Positions 16,950 through 24,278 are shown, numbered from the stretch's first letter. The stretch: DNA of 44,854 nt from Burkholderia sp. S171 (GCF_009766085.1 NZ_LMUF01000076.1:2525-47378); one strand, 5' to 3'. Made by a program: numbers and translations. The notes: generated by a model from the sequence alone, not told the origin.

Positions 16950-16965
16950 TGCAACGGACGTGCCA
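16950..16965 (-). promoter_or_regulatory. sigma54 (RpoN) promoter of the Nit1C operon
   Basis: Read on the minus strand this is TGGCACGTCCGTTGCA, a full match to the consensus TGGCACG-N4-TTGCW with -24 GG and -12 GC in phase. The start would lie near 16940, about 85 nt before the MSMEG_0572-family ATG. It implies dependence on an enhancer-binding protein, fitting a nitrogen-starvation operon. Confidence 0.88.
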
Positions 16966-16980
16966 TTCAATGAACGCGTT

Positions 16981-17015
16981 AATGCGATCAATACCCGATC
17001 ATTCAACCGATCAGT
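16981..17015. promoter_or_regulatory. three tandem GATC-centred boxes next to the sigma54 promoter
   Basis: AATGCGATCAAT (16981), TACCCGATCATT (16992) and CAACCGATCAGT (17004) repeat at 11-12 bp, on one face of the helix. The same box, AATGCGATCAAT, recurs exactly at 17218 near the MocR gene. They are likely binding sites of the divergent MocR-type regulator, placed just upstream of the Nit1C promoter. Confidence 0.55.
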
Positions 17016-17099
17016 GCGCGCGGAGCAGTGAAATATTTTCGATGACGAGCGCGAAGAGCCTTTTAGGGCTTGGCTCCAAGCCCGGGTGGGCCATGCTGC

Positions 17100-17149
17100 T
17101 GCACCAGCATGACGTGATCACACTGGTGCGGTCGCGCCGGTCTGGTGCA
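17100..17149. promoter_or_regulatory. NtrC-like half-sites (candidate sigma54 enhancer)
   Basis: TGCACCA (17100-17106), TGGTGCG (17124-17130) and TGGTGCA (17143-17149) match halves of the NtrC consensus TGCACCA-N5-TGGTGCA. They lie 160-210 bp upstream of the predicted Nit1C start, a usual enhancer distance. The first pair is an inverted repeat but is spaced by 17 bp, about one helical turn more than the standard dyad, so binding by NtrC itself is uncertain. Confidence 0.5.
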
Positions 17150-17179
17150 ATAAACACCGGATATGTGCATTGACCCCTG

Positions 17180-17229
17180 ATTGATCGGATTCTCCATACG
17201 ATCGCTTAATGTCGCTCAATGCGATCAAT
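17180..17229. promoter_or_regulatory. second set of GATC-centred boxes upstream of the MocR gene
   Basis: AATCCGATCAAT on the minus strand (17180-17191), ATACGATCGCTT (17195-17206) and AATGCGATCAAT (17218-17229) resemble the triplet at 16981-17015. They sit 60-110 bp upstream of the MocR start, suggesting autoregulation. Confidence 0.5.
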
Positions 17230-17291
17230 TTATTTTTTTCCGCCGCCAGCGTGCTATCGTTTTTTAACCGTATTTATTCGAGAGCGTTTCC

Positions 17292-18683
17292 ATGGCCAGT
17301 CTTACTCATCACTGGATCAGAAAACTGACAGAAAGCCGCAAGCCGGCTTATTTGCTGATTCCCGAGTTAATTGAAGAAGATCTGGCGAGCGGGCGCTTGC
17401 GGCCGCGCGATCGACTGCCGGGTTTGCGTGACTTGGCGGACGAACTGCAACTCAACTACACGACCGTCGCGCGCGCCTACGCGGAAGCGCGCAAACGAGG
17501 GCTGCTCGACTCGCGTGCCGGCAGTGGCACGTTCGTACGCGGCCGGACGGCGACGCTGCCGCTGTCGGGCGGCAGCAGTGTCGAGATGACCATGAACATG
17601 CCGCCCGAGCCGGCGGAACTCGCCGCACGCTTGCGCGATTCAGCCGCGCGGTTGTTTTCGGCTACGGACCCGTATCGGCTGCTGCGGTATCAGGATTTCG
17701 GTGGCACTGCTGACGATCGTGCCGCTGGCACCGCATGGTTGAAGCGTCGTTTCGACGATTGCGATGAAGACAAGGTCTTGGTCTGCCCCGGCATTCATAG
17801 CGCGCTGGTGGCGCTGGTGTCGCAGCTTGCGCGGCCGGGCGGGACTATTTGCCTCGATACGCTCGCCTACCCGGGCATCAAGGCGATTGCGGCGCAACTG
17901 GGTGTGCGTTTGCAGGCGCTCGCACGCGATGACGACGGCCCGCTGGCCCATGCGTTCGAGGCGCTCTGCAAGAGTGATAAACCCAGCGCGTTCTATTGCA
18001 ATCCTACGATCCAGAATCCGAGCACGGTGACACTCTCGTCGAAGCGGCGCGAGGCGCTTGCCGATGTCGCGCTCAGGTACAGCGTGCCGATTATCGAAGA
18101 CGATGCGTATGGCATGTTGCCGGTTCAGGCACCCGATGCGCTGGCTACGCTGGCCCCCGATCTGACTTACTACGTCACCGGCTTCTCCAAGAGTTTTGGC
18201 GCCGGTCTGCGCGTGGCTTACATTCGTGCGCCGTCCGCGCGGCGCTCGCAGCATCTTGCCGGGGCGCTGCGTGCGACGACGGTCATGGCGAGTCCCTTCA
18301 CCGTGTTGCTGGCGACGCAGTGGGTTAGCGACGGTACAGCAGACCTTATGCTCGATGCAATTCGTGCGGAGTCCGCGGCGCGTCAGGAGCTTGCCGCGAG
18401 CGTGTTGTCCAACTGGAAGTTCGACGCTGATCCGGCCGGGTTTCATTTGTGGATGCCCATTCCGGCGGAGTGCGGATGGAACGCGTCCGAGCTTGCGTTG
18501 CAGTTGCGCTCGCAAGGGATTGGCGCGGTGTCAGCGGCGGCTTTCGCCACAGACGGGAATCCGCCCGAAGCCATTCGCGTATGCCTTGGCGGCCCGAAAA
18601 ATCTTGATGAATGTGAAGACGCGCTGAGGCTGATCGCCGATACCGTTGAACATCCTCATCATCTGCATTTGCCGGTGATGTAG
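17292..18683 (+). CDS. MocR-type regulator: GntR DNA-binding domain fused to aminotransferase-like domain
   Basis: This 463-residue protein has a GntR winged helix at about residues 15-85 (LIPELIEEDLASGRLRPRDR, then LRDLADELQLNYTTVARAYA) and a fold-type I aminotransferase domain from about 125 on. The PLP lysine is Lys300 in TGFSKSFGAGLR, with the Asp of the PLP-pyridine contact in IIEDDAYG. Such proteins sense an amine, amino acid or PLP through the aminotransferase-like domain. It is divergent from Nit1C across a 437-bp control region carrying six similar GATC-centred boxes. I infer that it controls Nit1C, itself, or both; the ligand is unknown. Confidence 0.92.
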   Translation: MASLTHHWIRKLTESRKPAYLLIPELIEEDLASGRLRPRDRLPGLRDLADELQLNYTTVARAYAEARKRGLLDSRAGSGTFVRGRTATLPLSGGSSVEMTMNMPPEPAELAARLRDSAARLFSATDPYRLLRYQDFGGTADDRAAGTAWLKRRFDDCDEDKVLVCPGIHSALVALVSQLARPGGTICLDTLAYPGIKAIAAQLGVRLQALARDDDGPLAHAFEALCKSDKPSAFYCNPTIQNPSTVTLSSKRREALADVALRYSVPIIEDDAYGMLPVQAPDALATLAPDLTYYVTGFSKSFGAGLRVAYIRAPSARRSQHLAGALRATTVMASPFTVLLATQWVSDGTADLMLDAIRAESAARQELAASVLSNWKFDADPAGFHLWMPIPAECGWNASELALQLRSQGIGAVSAAAFATDGNPPEAIRVCLGGPKNLDECEDALRLIADTVEHPHHLHLPVM

Positions 18684-18723
18684 GGGCTTGCGTTGTGCGC
18701 GGTCGTCTTGAAGTCTTGTTACG

Positions 18724-19518
18724 ATGCAGGCTTTCGTGTCGACCGTTTACTCCATGCGCAATGTCCGGTTCTTCATTCGCTTAGTCTCGCTCACCGTTGC
18801 TGCGCTGTGCGTTTCCACTGCTGATGCGGGCAATCCCGATGCGTTATGGCAGATCGTCCACAACTCCTGTGAGCCCGCCGCGCGCGGTGCCGGTGTCCCG
18901 CAGAAATGTGTCGATGTCGATCCGACCGGCGGCTTCGCGATCCTCAAGGATATTAACGGCGTTGCCCAGTATCTGTTGATTCCGACGGCTCGCATCGGCG
19001 GCATTGAAAGCCCTGATTTGCTGATACCGCACTCGCCAAATTACTGGCGCGCAGCATGGGAAGCACGGCGTTTTGTTGAAGCGAAGTTAGGGCAGGACCT
19101 TCCCCGCGACGAACTCTCACTTGCCATCAACTCGACCAGCGGGCGCACGCAAAACCAGTTGCATATCCATATCGATTGTCTTGCCCCGGATGTTGTTCGT
19201 GCGCTGCGTGAGCAAGGTCCGAAGATCGGCGCCGAATGGACTCCATTCCCCACTCTGTTGCGCGGACATGCATACCGTATTCGGCGTATTGATGACGCCG
19301 ACCTTGCCGCCATTGATCCGTTCAAGCTCCTGGCCCCCGATGTGGCGAGGGAAGGTCAACTCATGGCTGACCAGACCTTGCTGCTTGCGGGTACCACGGC
19401 GCCCGACGGCAAGCCAGCATTCTTTCTTCTCAACGATCACGTACAACGCGATACAGGCGATATTGCGTCGTCGGAGGAGTTGCAGGACCATAGCTGTGCC
19501 GTTGCACGGTCTAAATAG
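18724..19518 (+). CDS. cdh: CDP-diacylglycerol pyrophosphatase (Cdh family)
   Basis: This 264-residue exported hydrolase converts CDP-diacylglycerol to phosphatidate and CMP. A signal-peptide-like hydrophobic segment is near residues 15-35 (FIRLVSLTVAALCVSTADA). The HIT-related catalytic motif QLHIHIDC is central, and paired Cys residues (NSCEPAA and QKCVDVD) suggest an extracytoplasmic disulfide. An ATG ten codons later (18754) is also possible; neither start has a strong ribosome site. It stands 41 bp after the MocR gene on the same strand with no functional link evident. Confidence 0.85.
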   Translation: MQAFVSTVYSMRNVRFFIRLVSLTVAALCVSTADAGNPDALWQIVHNSCEPAARGAGVPQKCVDVDPTGGFAILKDINGVAQYLLIPTARIGGIESPDLLIPHSPNYWRAAWEARRFVEAKLGQDLPRDELSLAINSTSGRTQNQLHIHIDCLAPDVVRALREQGPKIGAEWTPFPTLLRGHAYRIRRIDDADLAAIDPFKLLAPDVAREGQLMADQTLLLAGTTAPDGKPAFFLLNDHVQRDTGDIASSEELQDHSCAVARSK

Positions 19519-19673
19519 GGATGGCGAGCCGTTTCGCGAAACTTTGGTTTTTGTCGCGCGAAAGAAAGATTAGACGGGCGCGGGGCGTGAACTGCGATGG
19601 ATTATGAACGAGGAAATAGAATTGCTGGGGCAAGCGATACATCACCGGCATAAGCTCGTGCTGTTTTCCGGTG

Positions 19674-20041
19674 CTATTCGATGGCGAGTGAAAACAACAG
19701 GCTTGCAAGGCCACTCTCATCCAAAGTACCTTCGGCAACGTCCACCATGATGTCCTCCAGCACGTCGGACCTTGGTATGTCGTAGCCCTGCAAAGCCAGA
19801 TAGGTCAATGCAGTAACCAATGCTGTTCTCTTGTTTGCATCGTTAAAAATGTGCCCTCTGGCAAGCGCTACTGCGTACATGCCGCGATATCGAAGACATC
19901 CGAAAGCTGCCCATAGAGCATGCGGCTCGCGACGCGTGCCGGTGCGCCCTTGAGCGGGCCGACTCCGTGACCGCCCGCGAGTCCGGGCTCTTGTCGCAAG
20001 ATCAGGTCGTGAATCTCAACGACTTGCTGGGCGTCTATCAT
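19674..20041 (-). pseudogene. Doc/Fic-type (death-on-curing) toxin, frameshifted
   Basis: From the ATG at 20041 the frame encodes a Doc N-terminus (MIDAQQVVEIHDLILRQEPG, then VASRMLYGQLSDVFDIAA). It then hits a stop after CTQ near 19877. The next frame resumes exactly where the family continues (MYAVALARGHIFNDANKRTA) and runs to the normal end at 19674. A single missing base near 19881-19885 explains this. The Fic catalytic motif H-x-F-x-D-A-N-K-R-T survives, but only in the detached downstream part. The ATG overlaps the antitoxin stop by 4 bp, so this was a standard antitoxin-toxin operon. A sequencing error is the main alternative to a true pseudogene. Confidence 0.8.
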
Positions 20042-20196
20042 CGATTCGCGAGAGCCTTGATTACCTTCTCGTACGTCGCGATAACTCGCTTTGCAGCGCT
20101 CATTACCACTCGCGATCCCTCGCTACCTTTTAACTGCATCTCGACAGGCCGCTGGGGTGAGGTTCGAGCTTTAATCGCTACACCATAATTTTTCAT
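20038..20196 (-). CDS. putative antitoxin of the Doc-type toxin
   Basis: This 52-residue small basic protein starts at MKNYGVAIKARTSPQRPVEM and ends with a helical, Lys-rich tail (AAKRVIATYEKVIKALANR). It lies directly before the toxin with a 4-bp ATGA overlap. Antitoxin function is inferred from position, size and overlap. I do not recognise a classical DNA-binding domain such as Phd or AbrB. The open frame extends upstream to 20259, but the ATG at 20196 is preferred for size. It appears intact although its toxin is broken. Confidence 0.6.
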   Translation of the reverse strand: MKNYGVAIKARTSPQRPVEMQLKGSEGSRVVMSAAKRVIATYEKVIKALANR

Positions 20197-20456
20197 CGTT
20201 CGCCTTTCTGCCTTTTTAACTCTATGGCTTAGTTTTTGCCAATAGACGCTGCGCACCATAATAACGCGCTTCTATCGCTATGAGAATAACGGTGATGAGC
20301 GGCTTCGGCACGTCGTTTTGGGCAATGGCTCCTCGGCGATTCTGTCTACATGGTCGACAAAATTTTACCGCAATAGAACTAAACTTTACCCTGGCCCTCC
20401 AGCGCGCTTCGCTGCACTATGTCGCTTCGACCAATCAGATTTGCAGGACGGGCATC

Positions 20457-21164
20457 ATGAACAGCATGCGAACCATTGGCATGATCGGCGGGATGAGTTG
20501 GGAATCGACGACCGAATATTATCGATTGGTCAACCGGGACGTGCGTACGCGGCTTGGCGGTCTGAACTCCGCGCAAGTCCTGCTGCACAGCGTGAATTTC
20601 GCGCCGATCGAACAGCTTCAACGCGGCGGACAATGGAACATCGCGGGCATCCGGCTGGCCGACGCCGCGCGTCATCTTGAAGCGGGCGGGGCGCATTGCA
20701 TCGTGCTCTGCACGAACACCATGCATCTCGTCGCGCCGCAAATTGCCGCAGCGGTATCCGTGCCGTTTCTTCATATCGTCGATCCAACCGGGATCGAGGC
20801 GAAAAAACAGGGCATACGCAAAGTCGGTTTTATCGGCACTGCGTTTTCGATGCGCGAAAGTTTTTTCCGCGACCGCCTGCAAGAACGGCACGGTATCTCG
20901 ACGCTCTTGCCCGAGCCTGCCGAGCAAGCGGTCATTCACGACATCATCTATCGCGAGTTATGTCTCGGCGTCGTCAACGACGATTCACGCAAGCTGTATC
21001 GCGATGTGATTCACGGGCTCGCAGCGCGTGGCGCGGAAGCGATCGTGCTGGGATGCACGGAGATCATGCTGCTGGTCAACGAAGCCGACAGTCCCGTACC
21101 GCTGCTCGATACCACCGCGCTTCACGCCCGCGCCGCCGTGGATTTTTCCCTGGCGCAGGCATAA
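20457..21164 (+). CDS. aspartate/glutamate racemase family protein (YgeA-like)
   Basis: This 235-residue amino-acid racemase is of the PLP-independent two-cysteine type. Both catalytic cysteines are visible, in IVLCTNTMH and VLGCTEIMLL, and the N-terminus carries the family signature TIGMIGGMSWESTTEYYR. Such enzymes interconvert L- and D-forms of aspartate, glutamate or other amino acids by two-base proton transfer. The ATG at 20457 follows AGGACGG; another three codons on (20466) is possible. It is a single gene, divergent from the toxin-antitoxin remnant and convergent with the hypothetical gene at 21197. Confidence 0.88.
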   Translation: MNSMRTIGMIGGMSWESTTEYYRLVNRDVRTRLGGLNSAQVLLHSVNFAPIEQLQRGGQWNIAGIRLADAARHLEAGGAHCIVLCTNTMHLVAPQIAAAVSVPFLHIVDPTGIEAKKQGIRKVGFIGTAFSMRESFFRDRLQERHGISTLLPEPAEQAVIHDIIYRELCLGVVNDDSRKLYRDVIHGLAARGAEAIVLGCTEIMLLVNEADSPVPLLDTTALHARAAVDFSLAQA

Positions 21165-21196
21165 CCGCATTCGGCGTGAAAGCCGCAGCTCAAGGT

Positions 21197-21535
21197 TCAG
21201 TGCTCGCGCCGATGCGTAAACACACGAGGACGCACGGCTTCGATCACTGCCTCGGGCAGCACCTGGTGCAGCGTGCGCACCGTGAAGTCGAGGTCTTCCA
21301 TTGCCACATCGAAGATCAGCCGGAGGTCGTCGTGGTCGCGTGATGCCTGGCTGACATACACGCCAAGCGGCGAGTGGAACAGCCGCCTGATGCGCTCGCG
21401 TGCCGCTTCATCCTGCCTGCTGTGCAGGACGGCCGAAAGATGAACGCGGGACACGCAGGGCGTTGAGAGCGCTTCCTGTACGCCCGATTTTTTCGATGTA
21501 ACCGAGCCGGTAATTCTTTCAAGGACAAGATTCAT
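21197..21535 (-). CDS. conserved hypothetical protein
   Basis: I do not recognise this 112-residue protein. It has no signal peptide or membrane segment. A mixed alpha/beta pattern is visible, with SRVHLSAVLHSRQDEAARER, then FHSPLGVYVSQASRDHDDLRLIF and a C-terminal helix (FTVRTLHQVLPEAVIEAVRP). The composition matches neighbouring genes, so it is probably real. It has its own short intergenic regions and is convergent with the racemase. Confidence 0.6.
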   Translation of the reverse strand: MNLVLERITGSVTSKKSGVQEALSTPCVSRVHLSAVLHSRQDEAARERIRRLFHSPLGVYVSQASRDHDDLRLIFDVAMEDLDFTVRTLHQVLPEAVIEAVRPRVFTHRREH

Positions 21536-21628
21536 TACGCTGCAAGCTCCTGTATCGGGATCACTTGCAGCGTATCTTTTTGTGTGTAAACGCCGCGTTA
21601 ATATTGCTTGCGGCGCTATATAGATCGC

Positions 21629-22909
21629 TTAATCGATACCGTGGAATACCGCATCGTCAGGTCCAATGTAAGCCGGTGACTTCCATGCGGCGTCGCGCAT
21701 TGAGTGTTGGACTTGGCGTTCCACGCCTAAGAGCACCGCGAAGATCGCCATGCGGACCGGAATGCCGTTGTCGGTTTGCCGAAAGATAGCAAGCCTTGGA
21801 TCGTGGTTTAGGTCGGTGCTAAGGTCGTTAGCACCAGGCCGTCCATCACGCGGCAACGGATGCATGATCAGCGTATCGGGTCCGCACACGCTCTCCACCA
21901 ACGCTTGGTTAATCTGAAAATCCGGCGTGTAACCTTCAATGGATTCATCGGCAAAACGCTCTTTCTGAATCCGCGTTGCATACACAACGTCCGCGCCCTT
22001 CAACCCCGTCTGCAAGTCGTTGGTCTGCTCGACCACATGATCGTTGCGATTGATCTGATCGAGAATAGAAGCGGGCATCTCGAGCGAGGTGGGCGAGATC
22101 AGCGTGAACTTCAGTCCCCGATACAACGCCAGCAGCTTGGCCAACGAATGGACCGTGCGGCCGTATTTAAGGTCGCCCACCATGGCTATATGCGAGCCGT
22201 CGACAATCTTCCCGACACGCGAGAATTCGCGCTGGATGGTGTAGAGGTCGAGCAGCGCTTGACTGGGATGTTCGCCGGGGCCGTCCCCTGCGTTGATGAC
22301 CGGCACGTTGGTCGCGCGTACGAACTCCGCCACGGAGCCTTTCTCCGGATGACGCACGACGAGTGCGTCGGCGTAACCGCTGATCACGCGGCTGGTGTCG
22401 TAGATCGACTCGCCTTTTGCCATCGATGAAAACGTGAAGCCGGTCGTGTCGCACACCGAGCCGCCCAGCCGGCAAAACGCCGCGCCGAAGCTGACACGCG
22501 TGCGCGTGCTGGCTTCAAAGAACAGGTTGGCAAGCACCGCGCCTTCGAGCACGCGTGTGATCTTCTGGCGGCGCGCGATGGGTTGCATCGTGTCGGCGAC
22601 CTGGAAAAGCGCCTCTACGGAGTCACGGGAGAATTGATCGACGGACAGAAGATGCGGCCGGCCTTCGTGAAGAATGGACGGAGAATATACGCGTTGTGTA
22701 TATTCGTCGCCGGACGGAATTCTTTCTACCAACTCCATGACGTAGCGGCTCGCAATTTCGGGCATGGCTCGCGATTCCGCCGATTCGTCCGGGAGCAGCC
22801 AAGTGTCCAATGCTCTGCGCGACACGCCAATCCGGTTCGCAAAGGCGTCGCGGGTCATGTTCAGGCGGCGCATGGCATCGCGCAGGAGGGTTTGCTGTTG
22901 AGCTTGCAC
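21629..22909 (-). CDS. pyrB: aspartate carbamoyltransferase with N-terminal helix-turn-helix domain
   Basis: This 426-residue protein is over 100 residues longer than a standard catalytic chain. Residues 1-65 look like a Cro/XRE-type HTH (RRLNMTRDAFANRIGVSRRALDTWL). Residues 88-420 form a complete ATCase: STRTR (134-138), MAKGES (Lys), VVRHPEKGS, NAGDGPGEHPSQALLD and MHPLPRDG. It would join carbamoyl phosphate to aspartate. It starts with GTG at 22909, with GGAG 9 nt upstream, 45 bp downstream of yjbQ. The promoter region and the 5' part of the gene each hold a similar TATAC/GTATA dyad, so autoregulation through the HTH is plausible. It may be a second pyrB besides one elsewhere. Confidence 0.88.
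   Translation of the reverse strand: MQAQQQTLLRDAMRRLNMTRDAFANRIGVSRRALDTWLLPDESAESRAMPEIASRYVMELVERIPSGDEYTQRVYSPSILHEGRPHLLSVDQFSRDSVEALFQVADTMQPIARRQKITRVLEGAVLANLFFEASTRTRVSFGAAFCRLGGSVCDTTGFTFSSMAKGESIYDTSRVISGYADALVVRHPEKGSVAEFVRATNVPVINAGDGPGEHPSQALLDLYTIQREFSRVGKIVDGSHIAMVGDLKYGRTVHSLAKLLALYRGLKFTLISPTSLEMPASILDQINRNDHVVEQTNDLQTGLKGADVVYATRIQKERFADESIEGYTPDFQINQALVESVCGPDTLIMHPLPRDGRPGANDLSTDLNHDPRLAIFRQTDNGIPVRMAIFAVLLGVERQVQHSMRDAAWKSPAYIGPDDAVFHGID
22683..22705. promoter_or_regulatory. perfect 8-bp inverted repeat inside the HTH-ATCase gene
   Basis: GAATATAC-GCGTTGT-GTATATTC is a perfect dyad lying about 205-225 bp inside the coding sequence. It aligns at 16 of 21 positions with the sequence just upstream of the gene start (22931-22952). 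It may be an auxiliary operator. Confidence 0.45.
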
Positions 22910-22930
22910 GATGGGCGCTCCGGAGGTGGT

Positions 22931-22975
22931 TGTGTACGCGATGCGTATATTAAATCACTCGCCGAAAACGTGCAA
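22931..22975 (-). promoter_or_regulatory. candidate promoter and operator of the HTH-ATCase gene
   Basis: On the minus strand TTGCAC (22975-22970), a 17-bp gap and TAATAT (22952-22947) form a weak sigma70 promoter inside the end of yjbQ. The -10 overlaps a TATACGC-N-TCGCGTAC-like dyad (22931-22952) similar to the intragenic inverted repeat at 22683-22705. Confidence 0.4.
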
Positions 22976-23374
22976 TACGACTTCGCGCCTGCTCGGGGCG
23001 CGCCGGTGTTCGAAGACATAAATGCCTTGCCACGTGCCGAGGACCATCCGGCCGGCATCGACGGGAATGGATAACTGGACTTGCGTCAGGGCGGTTCGCA
23101 GATGCGCGGGCATGTCGTCAGGGCCTTCCGCGTCGTGGACGTAGCGCCCGGGCGCTTCCGGAGCAATGGTCTCGAAGAACTGTTCAAGGTCAGTGCGGAC
23201 GTCGGGGTCGGCGTTTTCCTGGATCAGTAACGAAGCCGACGTGTGCCGCAGGAACACGGTCAGCAGACCGGTGCGGATGTCCTGGAGATTGATCCAGCGA
23301 TGGATGTCGGGGGTAATTTCGTGCAGTCCGCGCGTGCGTGTGGGCACGCTCAGATGATGGAGCGCCTGCTTCAT
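22955..23374 (-). CDS. yjbQ: YjbQ family protein (UPF0047, secondary thiamine-phosphate synthase-like)
   Basis: This 139-residue cytoplasmic protein matches the length of E. coli YjbQ (138). Conserved features include FLRHTSASLLIQENADPDVR, then DDMPAHLRTAL and the C-terminal GTWQGIYVFEHR. The E. coli protein has weak thiamine-phosphate synthase activity; the physiological role is unsettled. The ATG at 23374 follows GGAGACA, and the frame upstream to 23539 is not family-like. It is 45 bp upstream of the HTH-ATCase gene on the same strand. Confidence 0.92.
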   Translation of the reverse strand: MKQALHHLSVPTRTRGLHEITPDIHRWINLQDIRTGLLTVFLRHTSASLLIQENADPDVRTDLEQFFETIAPEAPGRYVHDAEGPDDMPAHLRTALTQVQLSIPVDAGRMVLGTWQGIYVFEHRRAPSRREVVLHVFGE

Positions 23375-23535
23375 GTCGATGTCTCCGTAAAGGGAATGCG
23401 CGACGGGGAAGCGATCGCGCGTGCCTATGAAGTTTATCGGCTGGAGCGAGGTTTGGCAGACGGCGAGCGCGCGGACGGGACCGGGGTAATGCTGCCTGTG
23501 GTCATCGCGCGCTGGCGCCTTGCCGTGCAAGCGGC

Positions 23536-23856
23536 TCAATGGCCGAAGTAGATCGATTGATTGGCGTCGTCCGGCGCAACATGCACGCGGCTACCCGACA
23601 CCGACGTGCCGTTGGCCGCCGATCCATACGACGAAGACGCGATGCTTTGTTGTTCGGCTACGCGTTGTTCGGCAGCCTGGATGTCTTGCGGATAGTTGAC
23701 GTCCTCGCCACCCGGGTTGTAGCCGGCTTTTTCCAGTTGAACGAGTTCGGCTTTAACTTGGGCACGGGTGACGGGGGCGTTGCTTTGTGCAAAAGCGAAA
23801 GCAGGGGCGGCCAATGCCGACGAGAGAACGAGAGCGGAGATAAGGAATTTGTTCAT
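23536..23856 (-). CDS. DUF4148 domain secreted protein
   Basis: This 106-residue small exported protein has a clear signal peptide (MNKFLISALVLSSALAAPAF with an AFA-type cleavage site). The DUF4148 core is TRAQVKAELVQLEKAGYNPG followed by NYPQDIQAAEQRV. The tail is Ser/Gly-rich. Such proteins are abundant in Burkholderiaceae and of unknown function. It is a paralogue of the next gene at 23929. Confidence 0.88.
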   Translation of the reverse strand: MNKFLISALVLSSALAAPAFAFAQSNAPVTRAQVKAELVQLEKAGYNPGGEDVNYPQDIQAAEQRVAEQQSIASSSYGSAANGTSVSGSRVHVAPDDANQSIYFGH

Positions 23857-23928
23857 GATGACCTCAAAGTTAAAGTTAGGATTCCGATTTATTTAACCGG
23901 CTTGCGAAGATTGATTCGGCGCGTTGGA

Positions 23929-24207
23929 TCAGTTCGTTGCGCTGGACGAGTTGGTAGCCGCTGCGCTGGCTACCGCGTTGGCGTTGGCCGCCTGGTTTTG
24001 GGCCTGGCGTGCTTCTTGTTGTTGTGCGAGTTGGTGCGCGAAGATCGGGTTGACGTCGGGGTAGGACGAGTCAGTGACGAAATCGCGGCCGTCTTGCTGT
24101 GCCGCGATCAGTTCCTGATAGACCTGGGCGCGGGTCTTGGTTTGGGCAAATGCGTGTGCCGAGGCAATAGTAGCGAGGAACAGTACTGCGACGCTGAGGG
24201 TTTTCAT
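23929..24207 (-). CDS. DUF4148 domain secreted protein
   Basis: This 92-residue protein has a signal peptide (MKTLSVAVLFLATIASAHAF) followed by the DUF4148 motif TRAQVYQELIAAQQDGRDF and DSSYPDVNPIFAHQLAQQQ. The C-terminus is low-complexity (Ala, Asn, Ser). Function is unknown. A GGAATA-N17-GTT element at 24253-24278 points at it, suggesting that it belongs to the ECF sigma regulon encoded immediately to the right. Confidence 0.86.
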   Translation of the reverse strand: MKTLSVAVLFLATIASAHAFAQTKTRAQVYQELIAAQQDGRDFVTDSSYPDVNPIFAHQLAQQQEARQAQNQAANANAVASAAATNSSSATN

Positions 24208-24252
24208 GGTTTGCTCCTGCGAGGTTGATTGTGTGCAGCTTGCAATGGAGAG

Positions 24253-24278
24253 AACCCGGAATGAGCCCGGGATATTCC
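24253..24278 (-). promoter_or_regulatory. ECF-type promoter of the DUF4148 gene
   Basis: On the minus strand GGAATA (24278-24273) is followed after 17 bp by GTT (24255-24253), about 45 nt before the ATG at 24207. The same element occurs at 24335, 25256 and 26815. Confidence 0.45.

Noticed and set aside
19519..19673. Possible small gene between the CDP-diacylglycerol pyrophosphatase and the toxin remnant
   Set aside because: Short frames exist here, but none has a ribosome site, domain or coding character that I can support.
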